NCBI GenBank assembly: GCA_013368315.1
Contig: JAACJM010000089.1
Span: forward strand, 186,001 to 250,000
Direction: 5' to 3'
DNA: 64,000 nucleotides
Source: Tetrapyrgos nigripes
Taxonomy: Eukaryota; Basidiomycota; Agaricomycetes; Agaricales; Campanellaceae
The stretch's first letter is position 1; each line of letters starts with the position of its first letter. The notes under the pieces are model-generated. The model made no database searches and was not told the DNA's origin. It saw only the letters and a program-made list of their open reading frames with translations. This document shows positions 35,662 through 46,963 of the stretch, piece by piece. The position numbers were made by a program, and so were the translations under genes.

Positions 35662-38600
35662 TTAGGTATAGACAGGTGGGGGAACATCATACTCTCTCTG
35701 CTGCCTTATCTCCTCGATCTCCCTTCGCAAGAAACTCATGTCGTTCCTCAACTGTGTCGTATCTGAAGGCTCTTCGGGTGGGGTGCCAGCTGCAGCTAGC
35801 TCTGGGACAGGTTGTGGTGTAGCAGTAAATCGGTTTTTTCGTCGGTAGCTTGGTACTCCAGAAGAGGACGACTCGGCCGTGGATGCAGATGGCTGGGTGC
35901 TCATCTTAGACCGCTGGGGCGGAGGGGCCGACATCGACATCGACAGTTGTGGATCAGGATAAGAATGAGGGACAAGAAGACGCCTCTGGGCCTGTAGTCG
36001 TTGTTTTCTTCGTCTGAAGAAGACAAATGCTGCGACTATGAGTGCAATTCCGAGCAATGAACCGATGACAGCGCCAGCTATGATCCCTGTTCCCGATTTA
36101 GGCTTGAGAGGAGGATCAGGCTGGTTGGGATCAGAGTTCGTAGAGTTTGTGTCTGAAAAGCCTTTCGTTCCCTTCCTGAGTGCCACGGTGTCAAAAAATG
36201 CACGACTCGGAGGATTCGGGATCATCATAAACTTACTGTAAGGCTAGCAGGGAAAACATTGCTCCTTGCGCAGGGCAACTTGATTCAAGAGGTTTCCCGG
36301 TCTCAATATTGTAAATCAGGGGGAAATTCCGATTTCCTGACTGATTAAACGTTGCATGGTTATAAACGCCATGCACCAGAGCGTTCCTCGTGTTGTTGTT
36401 AGTCAGAGTTGCTGCAACTAGCATAGTCCATGATGATCTCGCTTCTCCTGCAATTTGCGAAGTGAGTTGAATGCCAAAATTGGCACCACTTGTGATGGCG
36501 TTGGAGAGTTGAGTCTGGCAGAATTCTGTGTGTATGTCATAGACCTAGCAATATCATAGATTAACTTAGAAAAATGAAACTGAGGAGCATTGAAGGGATG
36601 AAGGGGCTGTGGGCCAACGCTAACGCGTGGCGAGAACGAGGCCGTCTGCATCACCTCTGATCGATGGTCATTACACTGTATTATCATTTTCTGTACAGAC
36701 ATATAGAACAACCACTGCTTTTTTATGATTGAAACTCTCCAGCCCAGTAACTTCTGCTTGAAATTCTGGTGATAATTTTGTTGGTACACCAGTTCCAATC
36801 CCATCATATAACCATTCATGTCCCCCATCAAACATTCTGGTGACGAAGTGATTACCTCCAAAATAAATGATACCATTTATGTGATACTGTTGAGACTCAG
36901 GTCGTTGAGTTACATGTATAATATTATTAATTACCATATTACCTTCGTAAGGTATTGACATCAATAGAAATCTGGGAAGTCTTTGAAATATGTATTTTCG
37001 GAACATGTCTGAATGACAAGAGTGACATTTATCACCCCAAGGCTCCACAAAGTGGGACACCCAATGCTGAGTGGATTCATACATACCAGTTGTCCGAGTT
37101 AGCATGAAATTATGCTGAGTCCTGTCTTGAAAGTTGGAGTGATTATTGACACAAAAAACAGTTCTTTTAGTTGTTGGATTCACTGAATGCAATAGCTCAT
37201 GCAATACGTCTGAAGTATCTGCATGTCCCCTGTAAGGAAACGTATCAGAGTCGATATTAAACAGTTGCTCACGTATTTTTTCTCTGATATCAGTGAAGTT
37301 TGTCAAATTTCCTTGAAAACTGTCTGAGAGCTCATTCATCAAGACAGAGGAGAAATTCATTCTTTCATCACTAAATGCTGCATGTTGAGATTGAAACAGG
37401 TGATAAAGAAGCATAATAGCAGAATCATATGCGCAGCTATTTGCAGACCACTTAAGTGTGGGGTAACTAGAGTTATGTGTCACATCTTGAATACTAGAAG
37501 TTGAGTCACCCTTCATTTCATTGTAATCTTGATTGATTATCTGAATAGGCATAAAATTACCTGATTGCTTTTTTTTTGCTGGAGGTTTTGTTTTTTCTTT
37601 TTCTCCTAGAATTTTCCAAGAAATCTCTTTGTCCAATATAGACTCAAATTTCTCATCTGCATCCCATACTAAACTGTCATGAAGCTCTTCAGGTGTATGT
37701 CTATTTCCAAAATGTGATCTATATTGTTGTATGAGTGATCCCCTCAAGTCCCCAATAATTGAATGAGGCAATTTATGATCTGCACGTAACTTAGTGATGT
37801 CATTTAAAATTTCCATCTCCCTTAGTTCTTGACGATATCCACCTTTATTGCCTATTCCACCTGTAATATGATTAACATTAAAAACCCTGTAAGATCATAG
37901 TCCCATCTGCACTGGAGCTCCTTGACAAAGCAGTATAAATGGCCCGAAAATCACGACTATTGTATATATCTGCAACATTGGGGTCGCGTGTTTTTCCTTG
38001 TGAAGCAAAGTCAGTCATTGCAAAATTAGGCAGGACCTCTACTTGAGTTCTAGAGATCTGAATGATCCTGTCGTCAGGCAGTTTACAGTTAATACGCCTT
38101 GTATTTGGGATAATAGGAACAACATTGAGGGGGAGGTCTTTGAAATGGACATCTGTAGGAGGCTTTTCCAGTTTGACATACAGCACATCCAGCACTAGTT
38201 GACCATGCTTTCCTTTCCTAGCTTGCCATCCATGTACTGTGCCTTCTTGACCTTTTGTTATACAAAGCTCAGTTGCACCATTGAAGCGAATCATCACAGG
38301 CAGACCTTTACACAGGGACAGAGTTGCAGGAATTTGCATAGTGTTAGTTGAAGGGGATTGCTTCCAAAGTTGCTGCTGTACTTGATCATCAATTTGGTGT
38401 TTTGTAGCCTTTCTCCGTTTGCGTTTGCGATCATGAGTTTTAGAAGGAGGTTCATCAAAAACAACCTGCTCATCATCAGAGAAAAAAGTGCGTGAGCACT
38501 TGTCCTGTCTCTGCAGCAAATCGTTTACTGCCCAGTTCATTAGCCACGTCCTTGTGTTTGTTGTAAGTTAAAATTATTGAAGTATTGCGGAAATGAGGGT

Positions 38601-41600
38601 TATCAATAGAACGAGATTCATTTGAAGGGTCTGATATCAATGACCGTAAGAAAGTAATATCCTCTGTAGTGCATTTCTTATATCTCATGTGCTCCAATGC
38701 TTGACGAAATTTTATATCTCTATCTGAATCCCCAGTTTGCCGACAGTTTTTCCTCAAGAGTACTACAGTGTTGACCTGATGCCATAAATATTTTCCAATA
38801 CTAGCTTGTTGGTCTGAAGAACTGGAACCTATGGTATGGCTATATAATGAGACACTTTCACCACCCATTGCTGGTGGCAATTGTGCAAAATCACCAGCAA
38901 ATATCATACTAACCCCACCAAATGGAAGGAGAGGCTGATTCAAAGCAGTGGCCATCTTAGCACTGATTTTATACAGGTCTTTACATGAAAGCATTGAAAC
39001 TTCATCTAAAAAAACATAATCTACACCACTTAGTCTGGAACAAATTTGTGATATAGACATTTTCCAAAACTCACCCTCCTCTGATGAATTGATCCCAAAC
39101 ACTGAGTGATAAGTGGAGCCTTGAAGTAAAGCTGCTGCAGTTCCAGTTGGTGCAACTACTATCATGCGATGACTTTGATCTCTTTGTTTAAAGAACTCTC
39201 TGAGAGTTTTCAGCACTTGAGTTTTACCTGTACCTGCCATACCACCAATATACATCTTCAACTGGTCTGAAATTGAACTGACTGCATGGTTTGCAATAAT
39301 ACAAAAAGCCCGTTCTTGCTCTAGATTCAAGTTAAATTTGATACATAAATTGTCTATGAGTTTTTTTGTCTGATTGCTCTTGAATTTCTCCTCAAATATA
39401 TGTTGATCGAGGATTTCTACTTGATCAGGAAATTTATTAGGAAAGGTATTTGGCTTGTTTTTGTTCTGTTTTAATCTATCTGTTATCACATTTCCTTTCA
39501 TTTTTGCAATTTCCAATCTCCATGCATTTGAACTTTTGAAGGGATAGTCAAAAGAGGCTGGTATACGGCTTTTCAAGTCACATTTTGCATTTGTCCATCC
39601 CATATTGACCAGTAAATCTGTCATCTCTTGCATGTCTAATTGCCTGCGCTGTTCACGTACACCTATATGGTCATCTGAACATTTAAATTGATCAAAATGG
39701 ATTGCTTGAAGGGTATTTTGATTCCAACATGTGGGGAACCGGTTATTGTTCCTATCGGCACACGGTTGCAGGTTGCAGATTCCCGACATTGTTCTTTGGA
39801 TCATCCATGTTCGTTGGTTCGTTGGTCAATTGAAGATTTGGTGTTGCCTTCTTCCTGGGTGGTTTGGGACCCGTTGGCCAACATTGTTAACTGGGGTATT
39901 TCTAACGGCTTTCTGTTTGTCGCAACATCCACAACGAAAACGGATTTCAATCGTCACATATGGTCTTTGGCCTCAGCAGTGTTGGCACTCAAAGTCATTG
40001 ATGGCAATGTCATTGACTGTTCTTCAAGGGATCTCCGCAATATTAGACGTCTGGCATATGTGTAAGACTGGCTTTCCAACTTGTCTGCGTCTATTACCTT
40101 ACTGATTGTTGCTACAGTACCCTAGACCCGTCAATCGAAGAGTGTTCAGATTATGAGGACGTGGGTATTTGTAGTGACCGATCCTCATGTTAGATACCCT
40201 TGCTATAGGACATACAGAGTCGTCGATTGCAGAGTGTTCAGTGTTGACTTTTTGTTGAGAGAGATATGATGCATGGATAACCAAAAGTATTACAAGTGTT
40301 TTGACACCCATGGCCAGATAGTATAGGTTCAGGAGAATACACTGTTTGCGTGGTGTCTGACAAGTGGCCACAGCCACAAGGTCCACCATGAGCATGGCAA
40401 ACACGCGTCAAATGCGTATCTTCATTGTGGGGTGCAGACCATTCTGTCTCAATAAATATAAATAATTCAATGACCTAGGCGGATTCGATGCAATTTCCAC
40501 AAGGGCCAATTACCTTTATCTACGCAGCTGGGTATACACCACTGCTGATACCAGCGTCAATCACTGATCTTTGATCAACTCGTGCTTGAGCTCTCCTGCC
40601 AGTGATCATGAGATTTTGGATTGATCTACGGGTTAATATACGGGAAGGATAACATAGAACCATACCAACACATGTTTACCTTTCGTGAGTGACTGAGACG
40701 CTTTTTCCACATCCAAACAATGGTTCAACATATCCGTTCATTGGTTATGCCGGGAAGAAAGGGCATCTCAGAATTGTTATATCAGAAATCACGATCCAGG
40801 CCCAAGACAGAAAAAAAAGACTCACAATGCAAATATTCCCTAATACACCACTACGGACGTCATCCTAATATTCCTCATCGACCTGACAATTGCTCCGACG
40901 CTCCCCGTGTTTACTGGTACGTTTACAAGGTTTAATGATATTACCAATAAGAGAGAATCTCGGAACGCAGACAGTGAAGGTACTGTTTCAGAAAAAGAAA
41001 GGAAGAAAGGAAGAAAGAAAAAGAAAGAAAGAAAGAAAAAAAGAGTAAGTGTTCGTTCAGATTTGTCGTTATTATATCAATTTACTTCAACGTTCTCGCT
41101 CGTTTCTAGATTCCCCAATCAATGTTATATGCCGAAACTCTAGTATCACTCTTCCTCTTGCATTCGCCACTGCTGCTATTGGTTTATTGGCTCCAGAGCC
41201 TATGGGGCCAGACTAAGTATGATTTGGAAGTCACAAAGTTTGAAGATCAAGAAAGAAAGGGACAGACCGTATTGACTTTAGTGGCAGCAGTAGTGTCGGG
41301 CAGTACAAACGAGGATCAGTGAGTATTTCGTGTTTTTTTTTGATTTATTTATTTTGCCTTTCTCCCTTCAATATTTCCTCCAGTGCATAGGAACGTAACG
41401 GCAAGACATATGGTTTTAGCTTGGCGTTCCATGGCCAATTAGTGCAAAATAGAATCTGTTGGAGTTTTCGTAGGCAGTCGGGTGCATGTCTTTAGCTTTA
41501 GTGCTAACGCTGTCTTCCAGTTTCTGTTTTTTCTGGATTTAAAATAAATTATATGCCCTTTTCACTTATTACCTCTTCCGAAAATAAAACACCACCATTA

Positions 41601-44390
41601 CTGACAATGATACTCACCCTTAACGTCTCCGGAAGATGACAAAATTAGGTGACGTAATGTACGGTAACGGCAATCTTTCCGCGGAAGACGGTAAATACAC
41701 CGAATAGACATAGCCACACGCGGAAATGGAGTGTAATGAACTCGTCCTTCATTTCATTTCGGCCTCGTAATAACTCACAGAATTGTTCACCAATCCCGTT
41801 CCAAGCAGTAAGTCTGCATACAAGTCATACACCAACGCGAACGACCGTGGATTGTTGTAGTTCAGACTTATATGATCGGATTTTACGGCTTGCTCTTGCC
41901 ACTGTTGCGCAAGCGAAGATGATGCTTCCTAGGCACATGATTGAGGGCGCAGTCAATCAGAATGGCTCTTGTAAAACTGACTGAGTAAACTGAAGCATCA
42001 TTGAGTTTCCCAACTGCATTGGCGATTTGAGCCATTGCTCCAATCCCAATGATTCCTTTGATAGCTATAATACTGTTGTCATCCGAAGCGAATCCGATGA
42101 GGTCTCCTGACTGTCTATTCAAGAGGACTGAGCATAAATAAATAAGTAGTTTACTGAGAAATGAATCACATACTGATTGACGGGTGGAAATGACTTGTGC
42201 GTGAGATAATCGGCCCAAGATTTGAGTGTATCATACTGGATTAAAGGTATATCCGTCGGGATTTGGAATCTGCAGGTTAATGATGGGACCCAGATGGGAC
42301 TGACTGACGTACGTATTTTCTGAGGAACTCTATATCTCCCGCTGACTTGGTATAGGCCAAAGTCATTATCAGCATTAATCCTGTATCTATTGCCGGTAAA
42401 GGCTTTCAGTTTCACAAGATGACCATCCTGCGAAAGAGGCTCAGGCTCGTACCTTTAACACTATTCGTTTCATCAGCCTTATTATTTCCTTGCACCTCTG
42501 TGGGATAGTTACCGCCCAAATCCGGCGCAGCGTAATTTTTGCCATATACGAAAGAGTGTTGATATTGCAGGGTTGAATCCAAGAGGTATTTGGCCCAAGT
42601 TGCGTTAAGATACAAGAAGACAGGAAAGGATCCCCAGAGCGTCGGGACGTTGTTTGCCAAAGCCCTAATAAAATTTTTCAAGGCTTATCGCTCAGACATC
42701 ACACCAATCTAAGTATATATGAAATGAGGAATTAAAAACTCACGAGACTCCTGTATTTCTGGCAAATGCCTTGATATCCACGCCACCGTCATCTTGCGAG
42801 CTAGTCCCAAACGTGAGTTCAAAGTTAGCCAGAAGCTGCCTCGTACTCAGCGACACAAGGCTGAAATATTCGTCTTCATTCCCCGCCGATACACTCGCGG
42901 CAACATCTTCTCGTACTTTCACATCCAGATTATCCGACCTCTGTACAGCAGCGTCATAATCTGATATGAAGAAGTCAATAACATCTTCGATCCTTTGTGA
43001 GGAGAAACCTAGAGTCTGAGTAGAAATAGGGTCTTCGCATTTCGATTCCACCTGATGGTAAGGTGTATTGCACTATGGGGTCTCGGACGAGGCCAAGGCC
43101 CCATACGATGGGCTGTGAAGTAGACTGAATGTTGCCTAGATTAACAGAGATGGCAAATGCGGGGAAACTCCTTGAAGGTCGTAAATACAAATGAACTTGA
43201 AGCAGACTGCCAAATGTAGCATACGTACGAATTTATCGTCCTGAAATTCGTATCTTCACCATTATCCAAACTGCCTGACTCGAGGAATTGTGCCCGAAGA
43301 ACATCAGCCTCTCCTGTCTTCCATGTTAAGCCTTGGACCTAAGAGTTTTCTTGAGCACGAGACTATCAAGAATGAGTCAAAAGCATTGGCAGACTCCTAC
43401 CTGCTGCATCGCATAGTACACCGTTCCATCTTGAGGCTGGAAATTTGACTCATTGAACGGCTCTGGATTCTGCGGAAACGAGCGGTGAAACATAGAAGAA
43501 GAAGTGAAGGTCGTGTTCCATTGAACTGTAGTGTTGGCTCGGTCGCCTGAAACCCACTCTTCAATGGGAATTGAATGTGGATAAGTGAGATGATATGCAA
43601 GTTAGGACCTTGAAAACACAGTGATAACGAAGACTGCTTGAGTCTTACCTGCGGTAATGTCAGAATAAACCTGAACATCATGAGATTGTCCATCTGAGGA
43701 TTGGACGTCCAAGGATATGTATATGAAGGGTAGAGACTGTCGCGTTAGATCTTCAGTCTACAGGTAGGACGCTCAGTACTACATTTAGGAAGAATATAAG
43801 GCAATGCACCTCGATTGGAGTCAAAAACGTCACATTCAAAGTTACAGGCCCAGCCAACATCTGGAATATGATTTTGGTTGGAGTAAAGATTGACCCTTGA
43901 ATACTAGTCGATTTGACCGTGGAGACATTGTTAGGAGATATAGGACCGAGCCATTGCCAGGCTTCACCGTCTACTCTCATCATACCGCACCAGCCCAAGT
44001 CCTAAGTCCAAAATTAATCCGAATGAAAACTTTTGATAGCAACAAGTTGGCACGAACCAGGCCAAAGTTGGGTTTGGGCGCTTCATGTGTCAAAGTACTA
44101 GTAGAGCTGTCAGAGGCGTTGAATTGGGTACTGATCCATGCGTTAAGGTAGGTGGATTTGACGGCAAGAGGGTAGGTTGATGGAGTAAAGTTTTGAGGAA
44201 ACTGGACAGCGACAGCCTGAGTGGCCGAAGACAGAAGGAGCGTGAGTGACACCAGTAGAAGAGAATGAAGTAACTGGGTGCCAGTTTGATAGCAATGGGA
44301 GCTGCCAGTGAGATTGAAACGGGGCCAGCTCGTAGTCCAGCAAGCTGAGTTTGCCAGCTTCTTGGAACGTCCGTGTCGCTGTAGTAGCAT
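35662..44390 (-). CDS. Glutaminase-A-like protein with C-terminal membrane anchor; 5.2 kb intron
   Basis: This gene has thirteen exons: 44058-44390, 43810-44001, 43649-43757, 43401-43546, 43229-43338, 42744-43170, 42453-42664, 42313-42386, 42174-42235, 41982-42114, 41779-41928, 36237-36544 and 35662-36175, about 920 codons. It matches the fungal GtaA-type family (DUF5127, DUF4965, DUF1793), secreted or cell-surface amidohydrolase-like proteins. Family blocks seen are GWCGMMRVDGEAWQWLG, SLPFIYISLDVQSSDGQSH, FAISVNLGNIQSTSQPIVWG, DTGLMLIMTLAYTKSAGD, IAIKGIIGIGAMAQIA and SSWTMLVAATLTNNNTRN. A hydrophobic segment lies at residues ~42-60 and a second one, IIAGAVIGSLLGIALIVAAF, near the C-terminus, followed by a basic cytoplasmic-type tail. 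Exon 6 appears to carry one extra base near 43003-43015, shifting frame. Intron 11 (36545-41778) is swollen by a helicase element. It may be a damaged gene; a sequencing error cannot be excluded. Confidence 0.82.
36598..36657 (-). repeat. Short interspersed repeat, copy 3 (end fragment)
   Basis: In inverted orientation this matches the ends of 12815-13100 and 13964-14499 (GTGGGCCAACGC, GGCGAGAACGAGGCC). It lies near the acceptor side of the swollen glutaminase-like intron, next to the helicase-protease reading frame. Confidence 0.6.
36671..37870 (-). pseudogene. Ubiquitin-protease-like domain downstream of PIF1 helicase
   Basis: The open frame covers about 380 residues, in continuity with the helicase apart from one base. 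A short linker (GGYRQELREMEILNDITKL, typical of the end of basidiomycete PIF1-like proteins) leads into a cysteine-protease-like domain. The Cys box is KWSANSCAYDSAIMLLYHLF (Cys ~128 of this frame), and the His box is GIIYFGGNHFVTRMFD with HEWLYDGI (His ~323, Asp ~338). This is the layout of USP/UCH-type deubiquitinases. A CHSCH motif sits between them. No other gene is needed to read it, so it is probably the C-terminal part of a helicase-protease fusion carried by a Helitron. It is separated from the helicase by a +1 shift in a T run at 37880-37884. Confidence 0.65.
37878..39750 (-). pseudogene. PIF1-family helicase, Helitron-derived, truncated and frameshifted
   Basis: The minus strand encodes the SF1 helicase core of PIF1/RepHel type. 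It shows Walker A GGMAGTGKTQV, APTGTAAALLQGSTYHS, Walker B YVFLDEVSM, FAGDFAQLPP, LRKNCRQTG, then RTQVEVLPNFAMTDFASQGKT and YTALSRSSS near the end. It starts abruptly at about 39750 within coding sequence (WNQNTLQAIHFDQFKC). No HUH/Rep nuclease is found upstream, so it is 5'-truncated. One base slip lies in the six-A run at 38482-38487 and another at 37880-37884. It sits entirely inside intron 11 of the glutaminase-like gene, in the same orientation. Helitron origin is inferred from the helicase type; I could not locate TC or CTRR ends. Confidence 0.8.
39751..41778. other. Rest of the swollen intron, origin unclear
   Basis: This is about 2 kb between the truncated helicase and the intron's donor site (GTGAGT at 41773-41778, minus strand). 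It contains a purine microsatellite of GAAA/GGAAA units (about 40993-41045), whose Lys-rich frame is an artefact, and several AT-rich stretches. It may include the 5' region of the Helitron or a second insertion. Confidence 0.4.
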
Positions 44391-45291
44391 GGGGAACGAT
44401 TCGAAGCAGCGGGAGGACTATAAAAAGTTAGAAGGGATCTTTTAAGTACCTATACCAAATATCAGCGGCGCAAGTACAACAGCACCCTCTGATGCTGAAA
44501 CCTTGATGGCTTGTCAAAATATAACAACTTCCTGGTTCGGAACAGTTGATCTTGAAGATGTAAATTGAGTCCCAGTAGGGAACGATACGGGTATCCCCCC
44601 GTATTGAGTTCTACTACATACGTGGCTGTCAAGGAACCATGACTTTGAGATATCAAGATGAATATCAGACCCTCCGAGCTAGTGCACCCGCAACTCTACT
44701 TCAAGAACCCATCTCGTCCCTTGATAGTTTACAGCTTTAACACAGATGTCTCGTAATACTGACTCATTCAAAGCTGAGGTACTTATCAGCGGACTTGTAT
44801 TGTAGTAAGGATAGAAAAAGAACAAACAAGAGCGGCCCGGGCTCTATTGAAGAAAGCATGGAGGACGACCATCGTCATTGAGCTTTCCCGTCGCAACCCG
44901 GGGCCTAAGAAGACCAAACAATTAAGCTTGGTTTGTACATGGAGAGCAGTCTTGAGCATCCGACGGACATACGTACTAGTAACTCACCTGAGTCTACGCC
45001 CAGGTCAAAACGTTCTAGTAGTCATGATCACTGCCAGTAAACGTGAGTTCGGACCGCTTCTTACAGCTTTCGCCGCTTTTGAGCTTGTGAGCTGGGTTAT
45101 TCTCCCCTTACCCCAAGGTAGAGCCAGAAAAGCGTGGAAGAGGAATATAGCTAGCTAGAGAACCGAGACTACCGTCTTGGTGGTGGAAGTTGGGTGGAAG
45201 GAAAGGAGTCGGAAAAGTGCCGGCCCGGCGGGATCCTGCCCTCAAGTAACCCAATGACCAGAAGACGACTAAACAAACAACGTCGGCGACG
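44391..45291. promoter_or_regulatory. Divergent intergenic region
   Basis: This 0.9 kb lies between the start codons of the glutaminase-like gene (minus) and the DUF5745-like gene (plus), so it holds both promoters. I see no strong TATA box. The glutaminase-like ORF has an unusual 40-residue extension before its hydrophobic segment, so an unrecognised 5' exon could lie here. Confidence 0.35.
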
Positions 45292-46963
45292 ATGAGTTTA
45301 ACAAACGGTCGCGGCAGCAACCCAGCTCCCTCGACGTCGAAGATGATGAGCATAAAGAAGAGCAGGTATGTAACTTGTTCTCTGCGCCCGTTTTCTCTAA
45401 CGCATGCTAGGCATCAGAACTCAACCGAACGACGTCGACGACCTCTTACAAAAAGTCAACGCTCTGCTCGTGTTCCTTCACCTCCCAATAACACTGGAAT
45501 CTCTTTTTGAGCTGACTCCGTCGCTTCTTCTAGCGATTTTAGAATGTCTTCTCGGTACAAGATTGCCGATTGAAGATGGAGTACGACTGTTACTGTCTTC
45601 ACCAAAAAGAGGCTCTTCAGCAAAACGGAATAGCGACAAAGCTACCTTGGCCAAAATACACGCCATGAAACTATTTCTCGGAACTCTCGAAACAGACTTA
45701 GTCCAAGCGGACGTCGGATTGAGCCGTGTGGATCCCGAAAAATTGGCTGAGGGAGGATGGGATGAGGTGGTTGCTGTTGCGAGAGTGCTAGGAAGGCTGT
45801 TTAAGGATTTATCTTCGCAGACTTCTTCGAGGCCGGGTACGACGACTATAGTAACAACACAGCATCAAGATTGGCGGGCTGAAGACCGGAGGATGAGGAG
45901 TCTCGACCTACTCTCCTTCGGCAATACCAGTCATTCACTTTCACCTCTAGGCACTTTCGTGTCTGCGTCCGTGTCTCCCCAGTCTCAGTCAGAGGAGGTC
46001 AACCATGCCCAGGTCCCCGCCTCATCGTCATCGTCATCGTCATCCAAATTCCACCCTACGTCGCATCGTCAACTTCAATCTCACCCTGACACTAAGGACA
46101 AACGACCCAAACGCCAACCCAAAACACAGGCACTGTCGCGGTGTATCCACGAGCTGCCTTCGCCTTCGCCAGAGGACTCTGCGACCTGCGACTGTTCCAA
46201 TCCTCATTCCACGGAGTCATATCTTCCCGAACACGCCCATAGTCACTCTGACTTCCCCAACCCTCCGTCTGCATTCCAGACCCTGTCCCCGACGAAATCC
46301 CCGTTTACTCCCCGTCTTGCAATGCTTACCCAAACGTGGATTAAGAAGGTTGATTTGGAAGAGGAGATTAGGAGGTTTAGGGAGCATGAGCAGCATTCTC
46401 GTTCCCATTCTCGCTCCCCTCCAGCTCAGCCTAGTGGGAGTGGTGGGTCTATGGTCCATCCCGAGGATGTTAGCGGGGATACTACCATTACAAGCTCGGC
46501 TATTAGTGCCGGTACTATTGACGGCGTTGAAGAAGAAGAAGAAGGGCACCGGAGGTCGAGGTCGATGCTGAGAGGAGTCAGAAATGTATGTTTTTCTTCC
46601 TTTATTTCCCTGTCTTTCTTTTTCCTTCCTTCTTCCAGGTTTTTTTTTCTTTGGGTTTTCTACGCATTTAGTAACATGAGCTGATGAACCGACACTCCTT
46701 CCCTGTCTTGTTCTTCTCTTCCTTCTACACAGCCCATCCTGCCGCCTTCTCTATCCTCCTCAAAACGGGCTGTCCACACCGCCATGGGCGGTGTGTTCAT
46801 GGACTACGACTCAGGCGAAGACGACAACTTCATAGACGTAGAAGAAGACCCATTGTATGACGATGACGAAGATCCACACCGACAAACCATCCTACTCCTC
46901 CAAGAACGGGCAAGGCTGTTACAAGAGTTGGCACTGGCAAGGGTTAGTGTTTTCGGGGGATAG
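45292..46963 (+). CDS. DUF5745-like protein of unknown function
   Basis: The exons are 45292-45365, 45418-46585 and 46733-46963, giving 490 residues. The second exon's acceptor must be the AG at 45416-45417, since the nearer AG gives the wrong phase. The N-terminal domain (VDDLLQKVNALLVFLHLPIT, LTPSLLLAILECLLGTRLP) resembles the DUF5745 helical domain I know from basidiomycetes. The middle is Ser/Pro/His-rich and disordered, with a Ser run. The C-terminus has an acidic stretch and a leucine-rich helix, TILLLQERARLLQELALAR, that could form a coiled coil. The function is unknown. No lesion is seen. Confidence 0.75.

Noticed and set aside
40907..41143. Lys-rich plus-strand frame
   Set aside because: It is produced by a GAAA microsatellite inside the glutaminase-like intron.
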